A stretch of 64,000 nucleotides of DNA from Opitutaceae bacterium (GCA_016794785.1 JAEUHC010000007.1:107710-171709); one strand, 5' to 3'. Shown: positions 16,713 to 29,480, counted from the stretch's first letter. Program-made: numbers and translations. The notes: generated by a model not told the origin, from the sequence alone.

Positions 16713-18062
16713 ATGAAACACGTTACCTTTTCCCGGCGCGGCTTCATGCGCCGCTGCGCCGCCCTCGCCGCTGCCAGCGGTCTGCCGCTGTGGTTTATCG
16801 AGCGCCAGCTCGCCGCCGCCGAGGCGCCCGCGGCGAAAAAGCCCTCGCCCAACGACCGCCCCGGCTTCGCGCTCATCGGTTGCGGCGGGCAGGGGACCGG
16901 GGATTCGCGCAACGCCGCCAATTGGGGCGATCTCGTCGCCGTGTGCGACGTCGATGCGAAGCGCGCCGCCGAGACGGCGGCCAAGCTCACGCCCGAGGGC
17001 AAACCCGCGCCGAAGATCTACTCGGATTTCCGCCGCGTGCTGGAGCGCCCCGATGTCCACGCGCTCGTCAACGGCACGCCTGACCACTGGCACACGCTCG
17101 TGAACCTGGGCGCCGCGCGGGCGAAGAAGGACGTTTATGCGGAAAAGCCGCTCACGCTCACCATCGACGAAGGCCGCCGGCTCGTTCGTGAGGTGAAGCA
17201 GAGCGGCATCGTGCTCCAGACCGGCACGCAGCAGCGCAGCTCGCAGCGTTTCCGGCTGGCCTGCGAGCTCGTGCGAAACGCCCGGATCGGGAAACTTCTC
17301 TCGGCCGACGTGTGGCTGCCCGCCGGCCTGCGCGAGGGGCCGTTTGCCACCGCGCCGGTGCCGGAGGAACTGAACTGGGATTTCTGGCTGGGGCCCGCGC
17401 CGTTCACTGCCTACGTGCCGCAGCGCTGCCACAAGACGTTTCGTTTCTGGTTCGAGTATTCCGGCGGCACGATGACCGACTGGGGCGCGCATCATAACGA
17501 CATCGCCTATTGGGCCATCGGCCTCGTCGCTCCGCGCGAGGTGAGCGCGCGGGTGCTGGCCGAGCCCATCCCGGGCGGCTACACGACTTTCAGCGACTAC
17601 GAGGTCAACTACACCTACGCCAACGGCGTCCGCCTCAACATCCACACCACGCGCGACGATAACCCGAACGGCGGCAAGGTCGTCGCCGACGGCCAGCGCA
17701 ACGGCATCCGCTTCGACGGCACGCACGGCTGGATCTGGGTCAACCGCGACACCATCAAGGCCAGCGATCCGGAGATCCTGAAAACGCCCCTGCCGGAAAA
17801 CGCCGTGAAGCTCCCGGTGAGCAAAAACCACATGGAAAATTTCTTCGACTGCATGAAATCGCGCCAGGCGCCGATCTGCGATGTCGAGACCGGTCACCGC
17901 TCCGCGACCATGTGCCACCTCGGCGCGATCGCGATGCGCACGGGCCGCGCGCTCACGTGGGATTGGGACGCCGAGAAATTCACCGGTGCCCATGCCGCCG
18001 AGGGCAACGCCCACCTCGCGCGCGAGCTCCGCGCGCCCTACGATTACAGTTTCGTGGGTTGA
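16713..18062 (+). CDS. Tat-exported Gfo/Idh/MocA family oxidoreductase
   Basis: Likely an NAD(P)-dependent sugar or glycoside oxidoreductase acting in the periplasm. The ATG at 16713 gives a twin-arginine signal (FSRRGFMRRCAALAAAS). The Rossmann motif FALIGCGGQGTGDSRNA follows near residue 50. The EKPLTLTIDEGRRL motif with its Lys is near residue 148, and NWDFWLGPAPFTAYVPQRCH is a mark of the Verrucomicrobia/Planctomycetes-type subfamily. GGTMTDWGAHHNDIAYWA contains the likely catalytic His/Asp. The length is 449 residues. It is 86 bases downstream of the denD-like gene. The 158 bases that follow, before mdtA, are gene-free and end in a pyrimidine-rich leader. Confidence 0.88.
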   Translation: MKHVTFSRRGFMRRCAALAAASGLPLWFIERQLAAAEAPAAKKPSPNDRPGFALIGCGGQGTGDSRNAANWGDLVAVCDVDAKRAAETAAKLTPEGKPAPKIYSDFRRVLERPDVHALVNGTPDHWHTLVNLGAARAKKDVYAEKPLTLTIDEGRRLVREVKQSGIVLQTGTQQRSSQRFRLACELVRNARIGKLLSADVWLPAGLREGPFATAPVPEELNWDFWLGPAPFTAYVPQRCHKTFRFWFEYSGGTMTDWGAHHNDIAYWAIGLVAPREVSARVLAEPIPGGYTTFSDYEVNYTYANGVRLNIHTTRDDNPNGGKVVADGQRNGIRFDGTHGWIWVNRDTIKASDPEILKTPLPENAVKLPVSKNHMENFFDCMKSRQAPICDVETGHRSATMCHLGAIAMRTGRALTWDWDAEKFTGAHAAEGNAHLARELRAPYDYSFVG

Positions 18063-18220
18063 TTCCCTCTCCCGTCGGGATGTGCGGCGCACGTCCGTGG
18101 GGCGCAGCGTCGAAAAAAACGCCGCGTCTGACCTCTGCCGAGAAAAACCTAGCAACGCTCGCCTTGCGCTGCCGTCTGGCCGACGCTCCCTTTTTCCTTC
18201 CGCATCAGCCTATTTTTCGC

Positions 18221-19480
18221 ATGTCCCAATCCTCCCCTTCGCGCCGCCGTTGGTTTCTCTACGCGGCGGTGGCCGTCGTCTTCGCCGGTGCCGCGTGGTT
18301 TTTCGCCGTGCAGTCCGCTCCGCCCAAGACGTCGGGCTACAGTTCGTTTCGCTCGCGCGATCGCAACCAGGCGGTGCCCATCCGCGCCGAGGCCGCCCGG
18401 AAGGCTGACCTCGCCGTCCATCTCCGCGCCATCGGCACGGTCGTTCCGCTCAACACCGTGGTCGTGCGCAGCCGCGTCGATGGCCAGCTGTTGAAGGTCT
18501 CCTTCACTGAGGGACAGGAGGTCAAGCAGGGTGACATCCTCGCCGAAATCGATCCGGAACCTTATCTGCTCCGGCTCGCGCAGATGGAGGGCGCCTATCT
18601 CCAGTCGCAATCGCAGGTGCGCACCGCCAAGGCCGACCTTGAGCGCTTCAAGCAGCTGAACGCGCAGACCCTCGTCACCCTCCAGCAGCTCGAGGCCCAG
18701 CAGGCGCTCGTGGCCGAGCGCGAGGGCCTGCTCGCCGTCGAAAAGGCTCGCGTGGACGACGCCCGCCGCCAGCTCGACTACACGCGCATCGAGGCCCCGA
18801 TCTCCGGGCGGCTCGGCCTGCGCCAGGTGGATGCCGGCAACATCATCCGCGCCGGCGACGCCGGCGGCCTCGTGACGATCACTCAGACCCGGCCGATCAC
18901 CGTCAACTTCACGGTCCCGGAGATCGAATTGCAGAAGGTCATCGGGCCGCTCCGCGCCGGGGAGACGCTGCATGTCGAGGCGTGGGACCGGAGCGAACGC
19001 ACCATCTTGGCGACCGGCTCGCTCCGCACGGTGGACAACCAGATCGACCTCGCGACCGGCACGCTGAAACTCAAGGCCGAGTTTCCCAACACCGACGAGA
19101 AGCTCTTTCCCAACCAGTTTGTGAACGTCCGGCTCCGCGTGCAGACGCTGCGCGACGCGGTCGTGATCCCTTCGGTCGGCGTGCAGTTCGGCTCGCGCGG
19201 CAACTACGTCTACCTGGTCAACGCCGAGAACAAGGCCACCGTCCGCGATGTCGTGCTCGGCCCCAGCGAGGGCCAGGTCCAGGCTATCCTCCAAGGCGTC
19301 GCGCCGGGCGATCTGGTGGTGCTTGAGGGCCTCGATCGTCTCCGCGAAGGCCGCCTCGTGCAGGTGCTCGCCGAGGAGCCCGCGAAGGCCGACAAAGCTC
19401 CCGCCAAAAGCGGCGCAGGCGCAGGCGCGGGCGCGGGAACGAGCGCGGGCAAGGGCAAGAAAAAGCAGGAAGGTAAATGA
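18221..19480 (+). CDS. mdtA: RND efflux periplasmic adaptor (MdtA-like)
   Basis: Membrane-fusion protein linking an inner-membrane RND pump to an outer-membrane channel. The 419-residue product has an N-terminal transmembrane anchor ([18 protein letters not shown]). Its lipoyl half-motifs are [20 protein letters not shown] and [15 protein letters not shown], a coiled-coil hairpin (about 130-195) lies between them, and beta-barrel and proximal domains follow. The Ala/Gly/Lys-rich tail (from about residue 390) is low complexity. The ATG at 18221 follows ttttcctt/tattttt pyrimidine tracts rather than a Shine-Dalgarno. Its stop overlaps the mdtB start (ATGA). It is the first gene of a five-gene operon. 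Confidence 0.92.
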   Translation: MSQSSPSRRRWFLYAAVAVVFAGAAWFFAVQSAPPKTSGYSSFRSRDRNQAVPIRAEAARKADLAVHLRAIGTVVPLNTVVVRSRVDGQLLKVSFTEGQEVKQGDILAEIDPEPYLLRLAQMEGAYLQSQSQVRTAKADLERFKQLNAQTLVTLQQLEAQQALVAEREGLLAVEKARVDDARRQLDYTRIEAPISGRLGLRQVDAGNIIRAGDAGGLVTITQTRPITVNFTVPEIELQKVIGPLRAGETLHVEAWDRSERTILATGSLRTVDNQIDLATGTLKLKAEFPNTDEKLFPNQFVNVRLRVQTLRDAVVIPSVGVQFGSRGNYVYLVNAENKATVRDVVLGPSEGQVQAILQGVAPGDLVVLEGLDRLREGRLVQVLAEEPAKADKAPAKSGAGAGAGAGTSAGKGKKKQEGK

Positions 19481-22400
19481 GCCCCTCACGCCCATTCATC
19501 CTGCGGCCGGTCGCGACGAGCCTCCTGATGGTGGCGCTGCTCATCTCGGGCGTGCTCGCCTATCGGCTCCTGCCCGTCTCCGCGCTGCCGCAGGTGGATT
19601 TTCCCACGATCCAGATTTTCACCTTCTATCCCGGCGCGAGCCCGTCGGTCACCGCCAGCTCCATCACCGCCCCGCTGGAGCGGCGCTTCGGGCAGATTCC
19701 TGGCGTCAACCAGATGTCGTCGGCCAGCTCCGGCGGCTCCTCCGTCATCACCCTGCAGTTCTCGTTGAAAGTCTCGATGGACGTCGCCGAGCAGGAGGTG
19801 CAGGCCGCCATCAACGCGGCGAACAATCTTCTTCCCAACGACCTCCCCGCGCCGCCGATCTATCGCAAGGTCAACCCGGCCGACACGCCCATCCTCACGC
19901 TCGCCGTCACCTCGGCGAGCCTGCCGTTGCCGCAGGTCCACGATCTGGTGGACACGCGCATCGCGCAGAAGCTCGCGCAGATTCCCGGCGTCGGCATGGT
20001 GAGCCTTGCCGGCGGCCAGCGCCCCGCCGTCCGCGTGCAGATTAACCCCGGTGAACTCGCCGCGCGCGGCCTCAGCCTTGCCGATGTCCGCGCGGCCATC
20101 GGTGCCGCCAGCGTCAACGGCCCCAAGGGCATCTTCGACGGCCCCCTCCGCTCCATCATGATGGACGCGAACGACCAGATCCGCTCCGTCGATGAGTATC
20201 GCAAGCTCATCGTCGCCTGGCGCGACGGCGCGCCGCTGCGCCTCGGCGATGTCGCCACCATCGTCAACGCCGCCGAGGATCGTCGCCTCGCCGCGTGGTC
20301 CGGCCCGCTGCCGGCCGTGCTCGTCAACATCCAGCGCCAGCCCGGGGCCAACGTGATCGAGGTCGTTGATCGCGTGCGGACCCTCCTGCCGCAGCTCGCC
20401 GCGAGCCTGCCCGCCGCCGCCGAACTGGCGGTGCTCACCGATCGCACGCAGAGCATCCGCGCATCCGTGCGCTCCGTGCAGCACGAGCTCATCTTCGCCA
20501 TCCTGCTCGTGGTGCTCGTGACCTTCGTCTTCCTCCGCAATTTTGCCGCCACGATCATCCCCAGCCTGGCGGTGCCGCTCTCGCTCATCGGCACGTTCGG
20601 CGTCATGTATCTCGCGGGCTACTCGCTCAACATCCTCACGCTGATGGCGCTCACGGTCGCGACCGGCTTCGTCGTGGACGACGCGATCGTGATGCTCGAG
20701 AACATCGCGCGCTACCGCGAGCAGGGCGACCCGCCGATGGAGGCCGCGCTCAAGGGCGCCGCGCAGATCGGGTTCACGCTCGTCTCCCTCACGATCTCGC
20801 TCATCGCCGTGCTGATCCCGCTGCTCTTCATGGGCGATGTGGTCGGCCGCCTCTTCCACGAGTTTGCGATCACGCTCGCCGTCTCGATCCTGATTTCGCT
20901 CGTCGTCTCGCTCACGCTCACGCCGATGATGTGCGCGCGGATGCTGCCGGAGCCCGCGGCCCACGGCCACGCCAAGCCCGGCTTCCTCGACGCGGTGATC
21001 GCGCGCTACGGGGTGATGCTCGACTGGGTGCTGGAGCGCCAGGGACTCACGCTCGCGGTCACGGTCGGCACGGTCGCGCTCACGGCCGGGCTCTACCTGA
21101 TGGTGCCGAAAGGTTTTTTCCCCTTGCAGGACAATTCGGCGATCCAGGCCGTGACCGAGGCGCCGCAGTCCATCTCGTTCGCGGCGATGGCGGAGCGCCA
21201 GCAGGCGCTCGCGGCGAAGATCCTCGAGGATCCCACGGTGCAGAGCCTCTCGTCGTTCATCGGCGTGGACGGCACCAACGCCACGCTCAACAGCGGCCGC
21301 ATGCTGATCAACCTCAAGCCCCACGGCGAGCGGAGCGATTCCGCGTTCCAGATCATCGAGCGGCTGCGCACGCGGGCGCTCGAGGTGCCCGGCATCGCGC
21401 TCTACCTCCAGCCCGTGCAGGAACTCACCATCGAGGACCGCGTGAGCCGCACGCAGTTTCAATTCACCCTCACGAGCCCCGACGAGAAGCAGCTGCACGA
21501 GTGGACGCCGCGGTTCGTCTCGCATCTGCAGGAACTGCGGGCGCTCGAGGATGTGGCGAGCGACCTGCAGGACGAGGGCCTCCAGGCCTTCCTCGAAATT
21601 GATCGCGACATGGCGAGCCGCCTCGGCGTGACGGTGGCCGACATCGACGATGCGCTCTACAGCGCGTTCGGCCAGCGGCAGGTCTCCACGCTCTTCACGC
21701 AGGCGAGCCAGTATCGCGTCGTGCTCGAGGTCGATCCGCGGCTCGCGGTGGGGCCACAGGCGCTCACCAGCATCTTTGTGCGCACCCGCGGGGGCAAACC
21801 CGTGCCGCTCTCCAGCGTGGCGCGCGTCACCGAGCGGCCGGCCACGCTCCTGATCAACCACGTCGGCCAGTTTCCGGCGGTCACGATCTCGTTCAACCTC
21901 GCGCCGGGCCGTTCGCTGGGCGACGCCGTCTCCGCCATCGAGCAGGCGGCGCGCGAGGTCGGCGTGCCGCCCGCGATCGAGCTGCGGTTCCAGGGCGCGG
22001 CCCATGCCTTCCGCGCCTCGCTCAGCACCACGCTGCTCCTCATCCTCGCGGCGGTGATCACGATGTATATTGTGCTCGGCATCCTCTACGAGAGCAGCAT
22101 CCACCCGATCACGATTCTCTCCACGCTGCCCTCCGCCACCCTCGGCGCGCTGCTCGCCCTGTGGATCACGGGCCGGCCCTTGGACATGATCGCCATCATC
22201 GGCATCGTGCTGCTCATCGGGCTCGTGAAGAAGAACGGCATCATGATGGTGGACTTCGCGCTGGAGGCGGCGCGCCGCGACAAGCTCTCGCCGCGCGACG
22301 CGATCAAGCAGGCGGCCCTCCTGCGCTTCCGGCCGATTCTGATGACGACCCTCGCGGCGCTCTTTGGCGCGCTGCCCCTGATGCTCTCGACCGGCTCCGG

Positions 22401-22578
22401 CGCCGAACTGCGCCAGCCGCTCGGTCTGGTGATGGTGGGCGGTCTGCTCGTGAGCCAGGTGCTCACGCTGTTCACGACCCCCGTGGTCTATCTCTTCTTT
22501 GATCGCCTCGGCCAGCGCGCCAAGGCGGGACGACCGGCCGCGGCCCCCGCGGGCGCGGCCAAGGGTGCCGTCGCATGA
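19477..22578 (+). CDS. mdtB: RND multidrug efflux permease subunit (MdtB-like)
   Basis: Proton-driven inner-membrane pump of 1033 residues, closest in recalled sequence to E. coli MdtB. Shared stretches are [50 protein letters not shown] and [21 protein letters not shown]4 carries the paired Asp in [18 protein letters not shown] (proton relay) and TM10 the Lys in [16 protein letters not shown]. Two large periplasmic porter/docking loops are present. MdtB and MdtC form a heterotrimer in E. coli (family knowledge), and the two adjacent but different permeases here fit that. Four-base overlaps join it to mdtA and mdtC. Confidence 0.93.
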   Translation: MSPSRPFILRPVATSLLMVALLISGVLAYRLLPVSALPQVDFPTIQIFTFYPGASPSVTASSITAPLERRFGQIPGVNQMSSASSGGSSVITLQFSLKVSMDVAEQEVQAAINAANNLLPNDLPAPPIYRKVNPADTPILTLAVTSASLPLPQVHDLVDTRIAQKLAQIPGVGMVSLAGGQRPAVRVQINPGELAARGLSLADVRAAIGAASVNGPKGIFDGPLRSIMMDANDQIRSVDEYRKLIVAWRDGAPLRLGDVATIVNAAEDRRLAAWSGPLPAVLVNIQRQPGANVIEVVDRVRTLLPQLAASLPAAAELAVLTDRTQSIRASVRSVQHELIFAILLVVLVTFVFLRNFAATIIPSLAVPLSLIGTFGVMYLAGYSLNILTLMALTVATGFVVDDAIVMLENIARYREQGDPPMEAALKGAAQIGFTLVSLTISLIAVLIPLLFMGDVVGRLFHEFAITLAVSILISLVVSLTLTPMMCARMLPEPAAHGHAKPGFLDAVIARYGVMLDWVLERQGLTLAVTVGTVALTAGLYLMVPKGFFPLQDNSAIQAVTEAPQSISFAAMAERQQALAAKILEDPTVQSLSSFIGVDGTNATLNSGRMLINLKPHGERSDSAFQIIERLRTRALEVPGIALYLQPVQELTIEDRVSRTQFQFTLTSPDEKQLHEWTPRFVSHLQELRALEDVASDLQDEGLQAFLEIDRDMASRLGVTVADIDDALYSAFGQRQVSTLFTQASQYRVVLEVDPRLAVGPQALTSIFVRTRGGKPVPLSSVARVTERPATLLINHVGQFPAVTISFNLAPGRSLGDAVSAIEQAAREVGVPPAIELRFQGAAHAFRASLSTTLLLILAAVITMYIVLGILYESSIHPITILSTLPSATLGALLALWITGRPLDMIAIIGIVLLIGLVKKNGIMMVDFALEAARRDKLSPRDAIKQAALLRFRPILMTTLAALFGALPLMLSTGSGAELRQPLGLVMVGGLLVSQVLTLFTTPVVYLFFDRLGQRAKAGRPAAAPAGAAKGAVA

Positions 22579-25500
22579 GCGTCAATCTCTCGCGTCCGTT
22601 TGTCCGCCGCCCCGTCGCGAGCAGCCTGATCGCCGTGGCGCTCGTGCTCGTGGGCGCGCTCGCCTATGGGCTGCTGCCCGTTGCGCCGCTGCCGCAGGTG
22701 GATTTCCCCACGATCCGCGTGAGCGCCTCGATGCCCGGCGCCAATCCGGACACGATGGCCACCAGCGTCTCCGCGCCCCTCGAACGCGCGCTCGGCAGCA
22801 TCGCGGGGGTGACCGGCATCTACTCGGACAACCGCCAGGGCAACACCAGCATCATGCTGGAGTTCGTGCTCGGCCGTGATCTCAACGCCGCCGCGCGCGA
22901 TGTGCAGGCCGCGATCAACGCGGCGCGCGGCGAGCTGCCCGCGGGCATGCCGGGCAGCCCCACGTTCCGCAAATCGAACCCCGCCGCCGCGCCGATTATG
23001 GCGCTGGCGCTCAGTTCGCCCAATCTCTCGCCCGGCGAGCTCTACGACTTCGGCGCCACGATCCTCGCGCAGAAGATTTCCCAGATCGTCGGGGTCGGCG
23101 AGGTGCAGACGGGCGGCAGCTCGCTCCCCGCCGTGCGCGTGCAGCTGAACCCCCATGCGCTTTCGCATCACGGCATCTCCCTCGACGAAGTGCGTCGCGC
23201 CATCTCCGCCACCAATTCCCTCCGCCCGCGCGGCACGGTGGAGGACGGCCCGCGCCAGTGGGAGGTGCAGATCAGCAACCAGCTTCGGCGCGCGGTGGAA
23301 TACGAGGATCTCGTCATCCGCTATCGCGAGGGCGCGCCGGTGCGCCTTGGCGATGTCGCCAAGGTCACCGATTCCGTCGAGGACCGCTACAGCATGGGCT
23401 TTCACAACGACCGCCCGGCCGTGCTGCTCAACATCAGCCGGCAGCCCGGCGCCAACATCATCGCGACCATCGACGCCATCAACGCCCAGCTCCCCGGCCT
23501 GCGCGCGCTGCTGCCGGCCGACGCTGATCTGGCCGTCGTGATGGATCGCTCGCCGGGCATCCGCGCGACGCTCCGCGAATCGCAGAAGACGCTGCTCATC
23601 GCCGCGAGCCTTGTGATGCTCGTGGTGTTCATCTTCCTCGGCAACCCGCGGGCGACACTGATTCCGTGCCTCGCGATCCCAGTGTCGATCATCGGCACGT
23701 TTTCCTTCATGTATCTGCTGGGGTTTTCGCTCAACAACCTCTCGCTGATGGCGCTGATTGTCGCCGCCGGGCTCGTGGTGGACGATGCGATTGTCGTCAT
23801 GGAGAACATCTCCCGCCACATTGAGCGGGGACTCTCGCCACTCCGCGCCGCGATGAAGGGTTCGGGTGAAGTCGGCTTCACCCTGCTCGCGATGAACCTC
23901 TCGCTCGTGGCTGTGTTCGTCTCGATCCTTTTCATGGGCGGGCTTGTGGAGCGGCTGTTCCGCGAGTTCTCCATCACGCTGGTGCTGGCGATGATGGTCT
24001 CGCTGATCGTCTCGCTCACGCTCACGCCGAGCCTCTGCGCACGTTTGCTGCGGCGCCATGAGGATCGGCCCGATGGCAGATTCTTCCGGATGACGGAGCG
24101 CGGCTTCGCGGCGGTGAAAGCCGCCTACGCGCGATCCCTCGGCTGGGTGCTCCAGCACGCCACGCTCACCCTCATCGTGCTCCTGGGCACCATCGCGCTC
24201 AACGTCTCGCTCTACATCAAGATTCCGAAGGGCTTTCTGCCGACGCAGGACACGGGCACGCTCAGCGGATTCGCGCGCGGCGACGATGCGTTTTCCTACC
24301 AGGTCATGCAGCCGAAGATCGAGGTCTACCGGCGGCTCATCATGGCCGACCCCGCGGTGCAGGATGTGATGGGCAGCTCCGGCGGCCAGTCCGGCATCAA
24401 CAACGCGCGCATGACCATCCGCCTCAAGCCGCTCGCGGAGCGCAAGGTCTCCGCCACCGAGGTCATCAACCGGCTGCGCGCCGCGGCGCCCCCGATGGCG
24501 GGCAGCTCGCTCTACCTCTACGGCGCGCAGGACATCGACGCGCCGCGCATGTCCGACTCCACCTCCTACGATCTCTCGATCATGGCTGCCGAGCTCGAAC
24601 TCATCCGCAAATGGGTGCCCCGGATCGGCGCGGCATTGCAGGAGCTGCCGGAGCTGACCGATGTGGACACGCGCGCCGAGGCCGGCGCGCAGGCGCTGCG
24701 GCTTTCGATCGATCGCGATGCGGCCCGCCGCCTCGGCGTCGACATGCAGATGGTCGCGCAAGTGCTGAACAGTTCCTTCAGCCAGCGCCAGGTCGCCACC
24801 CTCTACGATCGACTGAACCAGTATCGCGTGATCATGGAGCTCGAGCCGCAATACACCTCCGATCCCGCCGTCCTCGAAAAAGTGCAGGTGATCGCCGCGG
24901 ATGGGAGTCGCGTGCCGCTGTCCGCCTTCACGCGCTACACCTACGCGCAGACGGAGGACCGCGTGCGGCACCGCGGGCAGTTTGCCGCGGAGAACATCGG
25001 CTTTGCGCTCGCGCCCGGCGTGTCGCTGGAGGAGGGCCTCGCCGCCATCGACGGGGCGCTCGCCAAGATCATGCTGCCCACCGAGGTGCAGGCGCGCCTC
25101 TCGGGCTCGGCGAGCTCGTTCCAGCAGAGCGTGCAAACGCAGCCGCTGCTCATCCTCGGCGTGCTTGTGGCGGTCTATCTCGTGCTGGGCATCCTCTACG
25201 AAAGCCTCGTCCACCCGATCACGATTCTTTCGACGCTGCCGTCGGCCGGGCTCGGCGCGCTGCTCGCGCTGCGGCTCACCGGCACCGAATTTTCGCTCAT
25301 CGCGCTGCTCGGGCTGTTTCTGCTCATCGGCATCGTGATGAAGAATGCCATCCTCATGATCGATTTTGCCATTGCCCGCGAGCGGCGTGACGGGGTGGGG
25401 CCCCGGGCGGCCATTTATGAGGCGGCGCAATTGCGCCTCCGGCCGATTCTGATGACGAACTTTGCCGCGCTGCTCGGATCGCTGCCGCTCGTGCTGGCGA

Positions 25501-25679
25501 CCGGCGAAGGCGTCGAGATGCGCCAGCCCCTCGGCCTCGCGATCGCGGGCGGGCTGCTGGTGAGCCAGATTCTCACCCTCTATACCGTGCCGGTCGTCTA
25601 TCTCTGGCTCGATCGCCTGCGGCTCTGGGTGAAGGCCCGGACGGGAGCGCGCCGAAAGCTTGAGCCGGCGACCGCATGA
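22575..25679 (+). CDS. mdtC: RND multidrug efflux permease subunit (MdtC-like)
   Basis: Second RND pump subunit, 1034 residues, resembling E. coli Mdt[62 protein letters not shown] and [17 protein letters not shown]. Proton-relay residues are retained as [13 protein letters not shown] in TM4 and [16 protein letters not shown] in TM10. Substrates of MdtABC in E. coli include bile salts and novobiocin; none can be inferred here. Its stop overlaps the start of the DUF1592 gene by four bases, which ties a transporter operon to a cytochrome-domain protein. The opposite strand holds a long open frame that is only a GC-rich shadow. Confidence 0.93.
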   Translation: MSVNLSRPFVRRPVASSLIAVALVLVGALAYGLLPVAPLPQVDFPTIRVSASMPGANPDTMATSVSAPLERALGSIAGVTGIYSDNRQGNTSIMLEFVLGRDLNAAARDVQAAINAARGELPAGMPGSPTFRKSNPAAAPIMALALSSPNLSPGELYDFGATILAQKISQIVGVGEVQTGGSSLPAVRVQLNPHALSHHGISLDEVRRAISATNSLRPRGTVEDGPRQWEVQISNQLRRAVEYEDLVIRYREGAPVRLGDVAKVTDSVEDRYSMGFHNDRPAVLLNISRQPGANIIATIDAINAQLPGLRALLPADADLAVVMDRSPGIRATLRESQKTLLIAASLVMLVVFIFLGNPRATLIPCLAIPVSIIGTFSFMYLLGFSLNNLSLMALIVAAGLVVDDAIVVMENISRHIERGLSPLRAAMKGSGEVGFTLLAMNLSLVAVFVSILFMGGLVERLFREFSITLVLAMMVSLIVSLTLTPSLCARLLRRHEDRPDGRFFRMTERGFAAVKAAYARSLGWVLQHATLTLIVLLGTIALNVSLYIKIPKGFLPTQDTGTLSGFARGDDAFSYQVMQPKIEVYRRLIMADPAVQDVMGSSGGQSGINNARMTIRLKPLAERKVSATEVINRLRAAAPPMAGSSLYLYGAQDIDAPRMSDSTSYDLSIMAAELELIRKWVPRIGAALQELPELTDVDTRAEAGAQALRLSIDRDAARRLGVDMQMVAQVLNSSFSQRQVATLYDRLNQYRVIMELEPQYTSDPAVLEKVQVIAADGSRVPLSAFTRYTYAQTEDRVRHRGQFAAENIGFALAPGVSLEEGLAAIDGALAKIMLPTEVQARLSGSASSFQQSVQTQPLLILGVLVAVYLVLGILYESLVHPITILSTLPSAGLGALLALRLTGTEFSLIALLGLFLLIGIVMKNAILMIDFAIARERRDGVGPRAAIYEAAQLRLRPILMTNFAALLGSLPLVLATGEGVEMRQPLGLAIAGGLLVSQILTLYTVPVVYLWLDRLRLWVKARTGARRKLEPATA

Positions 25680-28060
25680 AACCGTGCCGGTTGATCGTGG
25701 CTCTCGTGTTCGCGGCGGCGTGGCTGGCCGCTTGCAGCGGCCCGGCCCGGACGAGCGCGGCGCGCGGCGAGCGCATCTATGCGGCGCAGTGTGCGAACTG
25801 CCATGGCGACAAAGGGCAGGGCGTCGAGGGCAAGTATGGCGAGGCGCTCCACGGCGACTGGCCGCAGTCGAAGCTCGCGCACTACATCGCGGCCAACATG
25901 CCGGAGGACAAACCCGAGACACTCTCGCGCGCGGATGCCGCCGCGGTGACAGCGTATGTGTTCGACGCTTTCTATTCCCCGGCGGCCCAGGCGCGGAATC
26001 ACCCGGCGCGCGTCGAACTCGCGCGCCTCACCAGCCGCCAATACGCCGTCGCCATCGCCGATCTGCTGCGGCAGTTCGGGCCGGCGACGACCGAAACTCC
26101 CGCGGAGAATTCCCCCGGCCTCGCGGCGACCTATTACAACGTCGCCCAACGCGGCCGCTTTGATCCCGCCAAGCTCGCGCACCGCGGCACCGACCCCGCC
26201 GTCGATTTCGTTTTTCCCGAGAACGGCGAACTCCGCGCGCGCCTTGCGCTCCCGGCCATCGACCGCCCGCCCACGCCCAACTCCCGGGAGCCCGCCGGCT
26301 TTTCCGCCCAGTGGCGTGGCACGCTCCTCGCCGACGAGACGGGCGACTACGAGTTTGTCATCCGCACGCCCAACAGCGTCCGCGTCTGGATCAACGCCGA
26401 GGCCGATGGGCGCGCCGCCTCGCCGCCCACGCTCGACATCAACGTCTCGACGCCCACCGATCCCGACCATCGGGTGACCGTGCGCCTCCTCGGCGGCCGC
26501 CGCTACCCCATCGCGATCGACTGGTGGGCGCTGGCCGAGAAGACCGGCTCGCCCGTCGTTCCCGGCATCTCGCTGCGCTGGAAACCCCCGCATGGCAGCG
26601 AGCGCCCGATCCCCGCGCGCAACCTTTCCACCGCGGCCAGCACGCCCACCTTTGTCGTGGCGACGCGCTTCCCCGCGGACGACGCGAGCTTCGGCTACGA
26701 ACGCGGCACGACCGTTTCCAAGACGTGGGCCGAGGCCACCACCGCCGCGGCGCTTGAAGTCGCCGACCACGTCGTCCGGCGCCTCGATCGCCTCGCCGGC
26801 ACGCGCGCGGGCGACGCCGAGCGCGCCGGAAAAATCGAGGCTTTCGCCGGGCGCTTTGTCGCGGCGGCGTTTCGACGCCCGCTCGCGGACGAGGAGCAGG
26901 CGCGCCTCGTCGGGCGCTGGTTCGCGGCGCCCGCTGAGCCCGAGGCCGCGTTGCGGAGCGTGGTGCTTTTCGCGCTCAAGTCCCCGCACTTTCTCTATGT
27001 CGATCTGCCGTCGCCGTCCGCGGTGGCGTCACGGCTTTCGTTCGGCCTCTGGGACTCGGCGCCCGACGCGACGCTGGCCGCCGCGGCCGCCGCCGGCGCG
27101 CTGCGCACGCCGGAAGAGGTCGCGGCGCAGGCCGCGCGGATGACCGCCGATCCGCGCACGCGGGCCAAGCTGCGCGAGTTTTTCCACCAGTGGCTGCAGA
27201 TCCGTTTCGTCGAGGACCTGGGCAAGGACGCCGCGCTGTTCCCCGGCTTCGACGCCGCGTTGATCGACGACCTTCGCACCTCGCTCGATCTTTTCATCGA
27301 CGAGATCGCCTGGGGCGGGCGCGGCGATTTCCGCGAACTGCTCCAGGCCGACTGGCTGATGGCCAATGAACGGATCGCGCGCTTCTACGGCCTGCCCGCG
27401 CCGGCGGGCGGCGGTTTTGCGCGCGTCGCGGCGCCGGCCGGCGAGCGCGCGGGCGTGCTTACGCATCCCTACCTGCTAGCGGCGCACAGCTACAAGGCCG
27501 CGAGCTCGCCGATCCACCGCGGCGTGTTTCTCACGCGCAGCGTCGTGGGCCGCCGCCTGAAATCGCCGCCGATGGCGGTTGCGTTTGATGACGCGCAGTT
27601 CGAGGCCGGCCTCACGATGCGCGAGAAGGTCACGCGCCTCACGCGCGGCGCCGACTGCCAGGGCTGTCATTCGGTCATCAACCCGCTCGGCTTCAGCCTC
27701 GAGTGGTATGACGCCGCGGGCCGTTTCCGCCGCGAGGAAAACGGCCGCCCGATCGACGCCGTGAGCGAGTTCATGGCCGACGACCGCCTGACCGTGCGCT
27801 TCGGCGGCGCGCGCGACGTGGCGGATTTTGCCGCCCGTGATGAGCGCGCGCAACTGGCCTTGGTCGAGCAGCTATTTCATCACATCGTGAAGCAGCCCGC
27901 CCGCGCCTATGGTCCCGACGCCCTCGCGCGCCTGCGCGATTCTTTTGTCGCCTCCGGCTTCAATCTCCCGAAGCTCCTCGCCGAGATCGCCACCGTCGGC
28001 GCGCTCGGTGCGCCGACCCCGGCGCTCCTCGCCGCCCATTCAACCCCGCCCCGCCCATGA
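25676..28060 (+). CDS. Cytochrome c and DUF1592/DUF1588/DUF1585 domain lipoprotein
   Basis: Exported 794-residue protein. The N-terminus is a lipoprotein signal with lipobox LAAC (Cys20). A c-type haem motif CANCH (Cys39, Cys42, His43) follows. A PA14-like beta domain (about 147-300; [34 protein letters not shown]) may bind carbohydrate. DUF1595/DUF1592 (about 360-580), DUF1588 (about 588-690, with [20 protein letters not shown] and a second haem-like CQGCH) and DUF1585 (about 715-785) complete it. These DUFs are abundant in Planctomycetes and Verrucomicrobia and are paired with DUF1552 proteins. Their catalytic role is unknown; redox chemistry on polymers is a guess. It overlaps mdtC and the DUF1552 gene by four bases each. 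Confidence 0.9.
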   Translation: MKPCRLIVALVFAAAWLAACSGPARTSAARGERIYAAQCANCHGDKGQGVEGKYGEALHGDWPQSKLAHYIAANMPEDKPETLSRADAAAVTAYVFDAFYSPAAQARNHPARVELARLTSRQYAVAIADLLRQFGPATTETPAENSPGLAATYYNVAQRGRFDPAKLAHRGTDPAVDFVFPENGELRARLALPAIDRPPTPNSREPAGFSAQWRGTLLADETGDYEFVIRTPNSVRVWINAEADGRAASPPTLDINVSTPTDPDHRVTVRLLGGRRYPIAIDWWALAEKTGSPVVPGISLRWKPPHGSERPIPARNLSTAASTPTFVVATRFPADDASFGYERGTTVSKTWAEATTAAALEVADHVVRRLDRLAGTRAGDAERAGKIEAFAGRFVAAAFRRPLADEEQARLVGRWFAAPAEPEAALRSVVLFALKSPHFLYVDLPSPSAVASRLSFGLWDSAPDATLAAAAAAGALRTPEEVAAQAARMTADPRTRAKLREFFHQWLQIRFVEDLGKDAALFPGFDAALIDDLRTSLDLFIDEIAWGGRGDFRELLQADWLMANERIARFYGLPAPAGGGFARVAAPAGERAGVLTHPYLLAAHSYKAASSPIHRGVFLTRSVVGRRLKSPPMAVAFDDAQFEAGLTMREKVTRLTRGADCQGCHSVINPLGFSLEWYDAAGRFRREENGRPIDAVSEFMADDRLTVRFGGARDVADFAARDERAQLALVEQLFHHIVKQPARAYGPDALARLRDSFVASGFNLPKLLAEIATVGALGAPTPALLAAHSTPPRP

Positions 28061-29373
28061 ACCGCCTCCATCGCCGTGATTTCCTGAAACGCGCCGGGCT
28101 CTCCGCCGCGGTGCTGCCGTTCATCACGGGCCTGCCCAGCCTGGCGCTGGGTGCGCCGGCGCGGCCGCGGCAGCGGCTCATCATCGTCTTCTCGCCCAAC
28201 GGCACGATCCCGACGGAGTTCTGGCCGGACGAAACCGGCCGCGATTTTGCGCTGAAAAAAATTCTCGCGCCGCTTGCGCCCTTCAAGGACCGGATGCTCA
28301 CGCTGCAAGGCGTCTCCAACCGCGTGCGCGGCGATGGCGACGGCCACATGCGCGGCATGAGCTGCCTGCTCACCGCCATCGAGCTGCTCCCCGGCAACAT
28401 CATGGGCGGCGGCGGCCAGCCCGCCGGCTGGGCCAGCGGCATCTCGATCGATCAGGAAATCAGGAATTTTTTCCAGTCACAGGAGAGCACGCGCACGCGC
28501 TTCGGTTCGCTCGAGTTCGGCGTCGGCGTGCAGGATCGCGCCGATCCGTGGACGCGCATGTCCTACGCCGGCTCCGGCAAGCCCGTCGCGCCCATCTCCG
28601 ATCCCTACCAGATGTATGAGAAGGTTTATGGCCGGATAAAGGACCGCGAGAGCCTACGCAGCGTGCTCGACCCGCTCCGCGCCGAGCTCGTGCGGGTGCG
28701 CGGCCTCGTGAGCGCCGAGGATCGCCGGATGCTCGAGGAGCACGAGACGCTCGTGCGCCAGCTCGAGCGCGAGCTGGCCGACGGCACCGGCGCGGATTTC
28801 CGCCACGCTCCGCCCGCGCTCGAGCGCGGCGTCGCCGCCGATCAGAACGATCACGTTCCGCGCCTCAGCCGCATGCAGATCGATCTGCTCGTGAACACTC
28901 TTTCGAACGACATGGCGCGCGTCGCCACGCTGCAATACACCAAGTCCGTCGGCAGCGCGCGCATGAACTGGCTCGGCATCACCGACGGCCATCACGGCCT
29001 CTCGCACGAGCCCGACAAGGACGAGGTCGCGCAGGAAAAACTCATCAAGATCAACACATGGTTCGCCGGCGAGGTGCGCTACCTCGCGGACCGGCTGGCC
29101 GCGACGCCCGAGCCGGGCGGCGGCGGCTCGATGCTAGACCACACGCTCATCGTGTGGACCAACGAGCTCGGCAAGGGCAACAGCCACACGCTCGACAACA
29201 TCCCCTTCGTGCTCGTGGGCGGCGGCTTCGGCTTCGAGATGGGCCGCGCGCTCAAGTTCGACAAAATCCCGCACAACCGCCTCCACCTCGCGCTCGCGCA
29301 CGCCGTCGGCCACAAGATCGAGACTTTCGGCAAAAAGGATTTCTGCACGGCGGGGCCGCTGGTGCTCGGCTGA
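28057..29373 (+). CDS. Tat-exported DUF1552 protein
   Basis: 438-residue protein with a twin-arginine signal ([18 protein letters not shown]). DUF1552 hallmarks follow: [69 protein letters not shown], and a C-terminal [25 protein letters not shown] with alkaline-phosphatase-superfamily-like character. These proteins normally sit beside DUF1592 genes and are thought to work with them in the periplasm; the reaction is unknown. It is the last gene of the mdtABC-DUF1592-DUF1552 chain and starts inside the upstream stop (ATGA at 28057-28060). The 126 bases downstream contain several GC-rich hairpins. Confidence 0.9.
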   Translation: MNRLHRRDFLKRAGLSAAVLPFITGLPSLALGAPARPRQRLIIVFSPNGTIPTEFWPDETGRDFALKKILAPLAPFKDRMLTLQGVSNRVRGDGDGHMRGMSCLLTAIELLPGNIMGGGGQPAGWASGISIDQEIRNFFQSQESTRTRFGSLEFGVGVQDRADPWTRMSYAGSGKPVAPISDPYQMYEKVYGRIKDRESLRSVLDPLRAELVRVRGLVSAEDRRMLEEHETLVRQLERELADGTGADFRHAPPALERGVAADQNDHVPRLSRMQIDLLVNTLSNDMARVATLQYTKSVGSARMNWLGITDGHHGLSHEPDKDEVAQEKLIKINTWFAGEVRYLADRLAATPEPGGGGSMLDHTLIVWTNELGKGNSHTLDNIPFVLVGGGFGFEMGRALKFDKIPHNRLHLALAHAVGHKIETFGKKDFCTAGPLVLG

Positions 29374-29480
29374 GGCGGCGGCAGTCGGCAGAAGCGCGAC
29401 AGGCCGGGCGCGAACTGGTTTGCGCCGCGGAGAGCCGGGGGCTCTGCGTGGCCGTGGATTCGGGCTTGCAGTGATCGGCG

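Noticed and set aside
22488..25922. Open reading frame of over 1100 codons on the minus strand across mdtC
   Set aside because: It mirrors a clearly real RND gene. High GC at third positions removes stops from the antisense frame, and the protein is Arg/His/Glu-rich with no domain.
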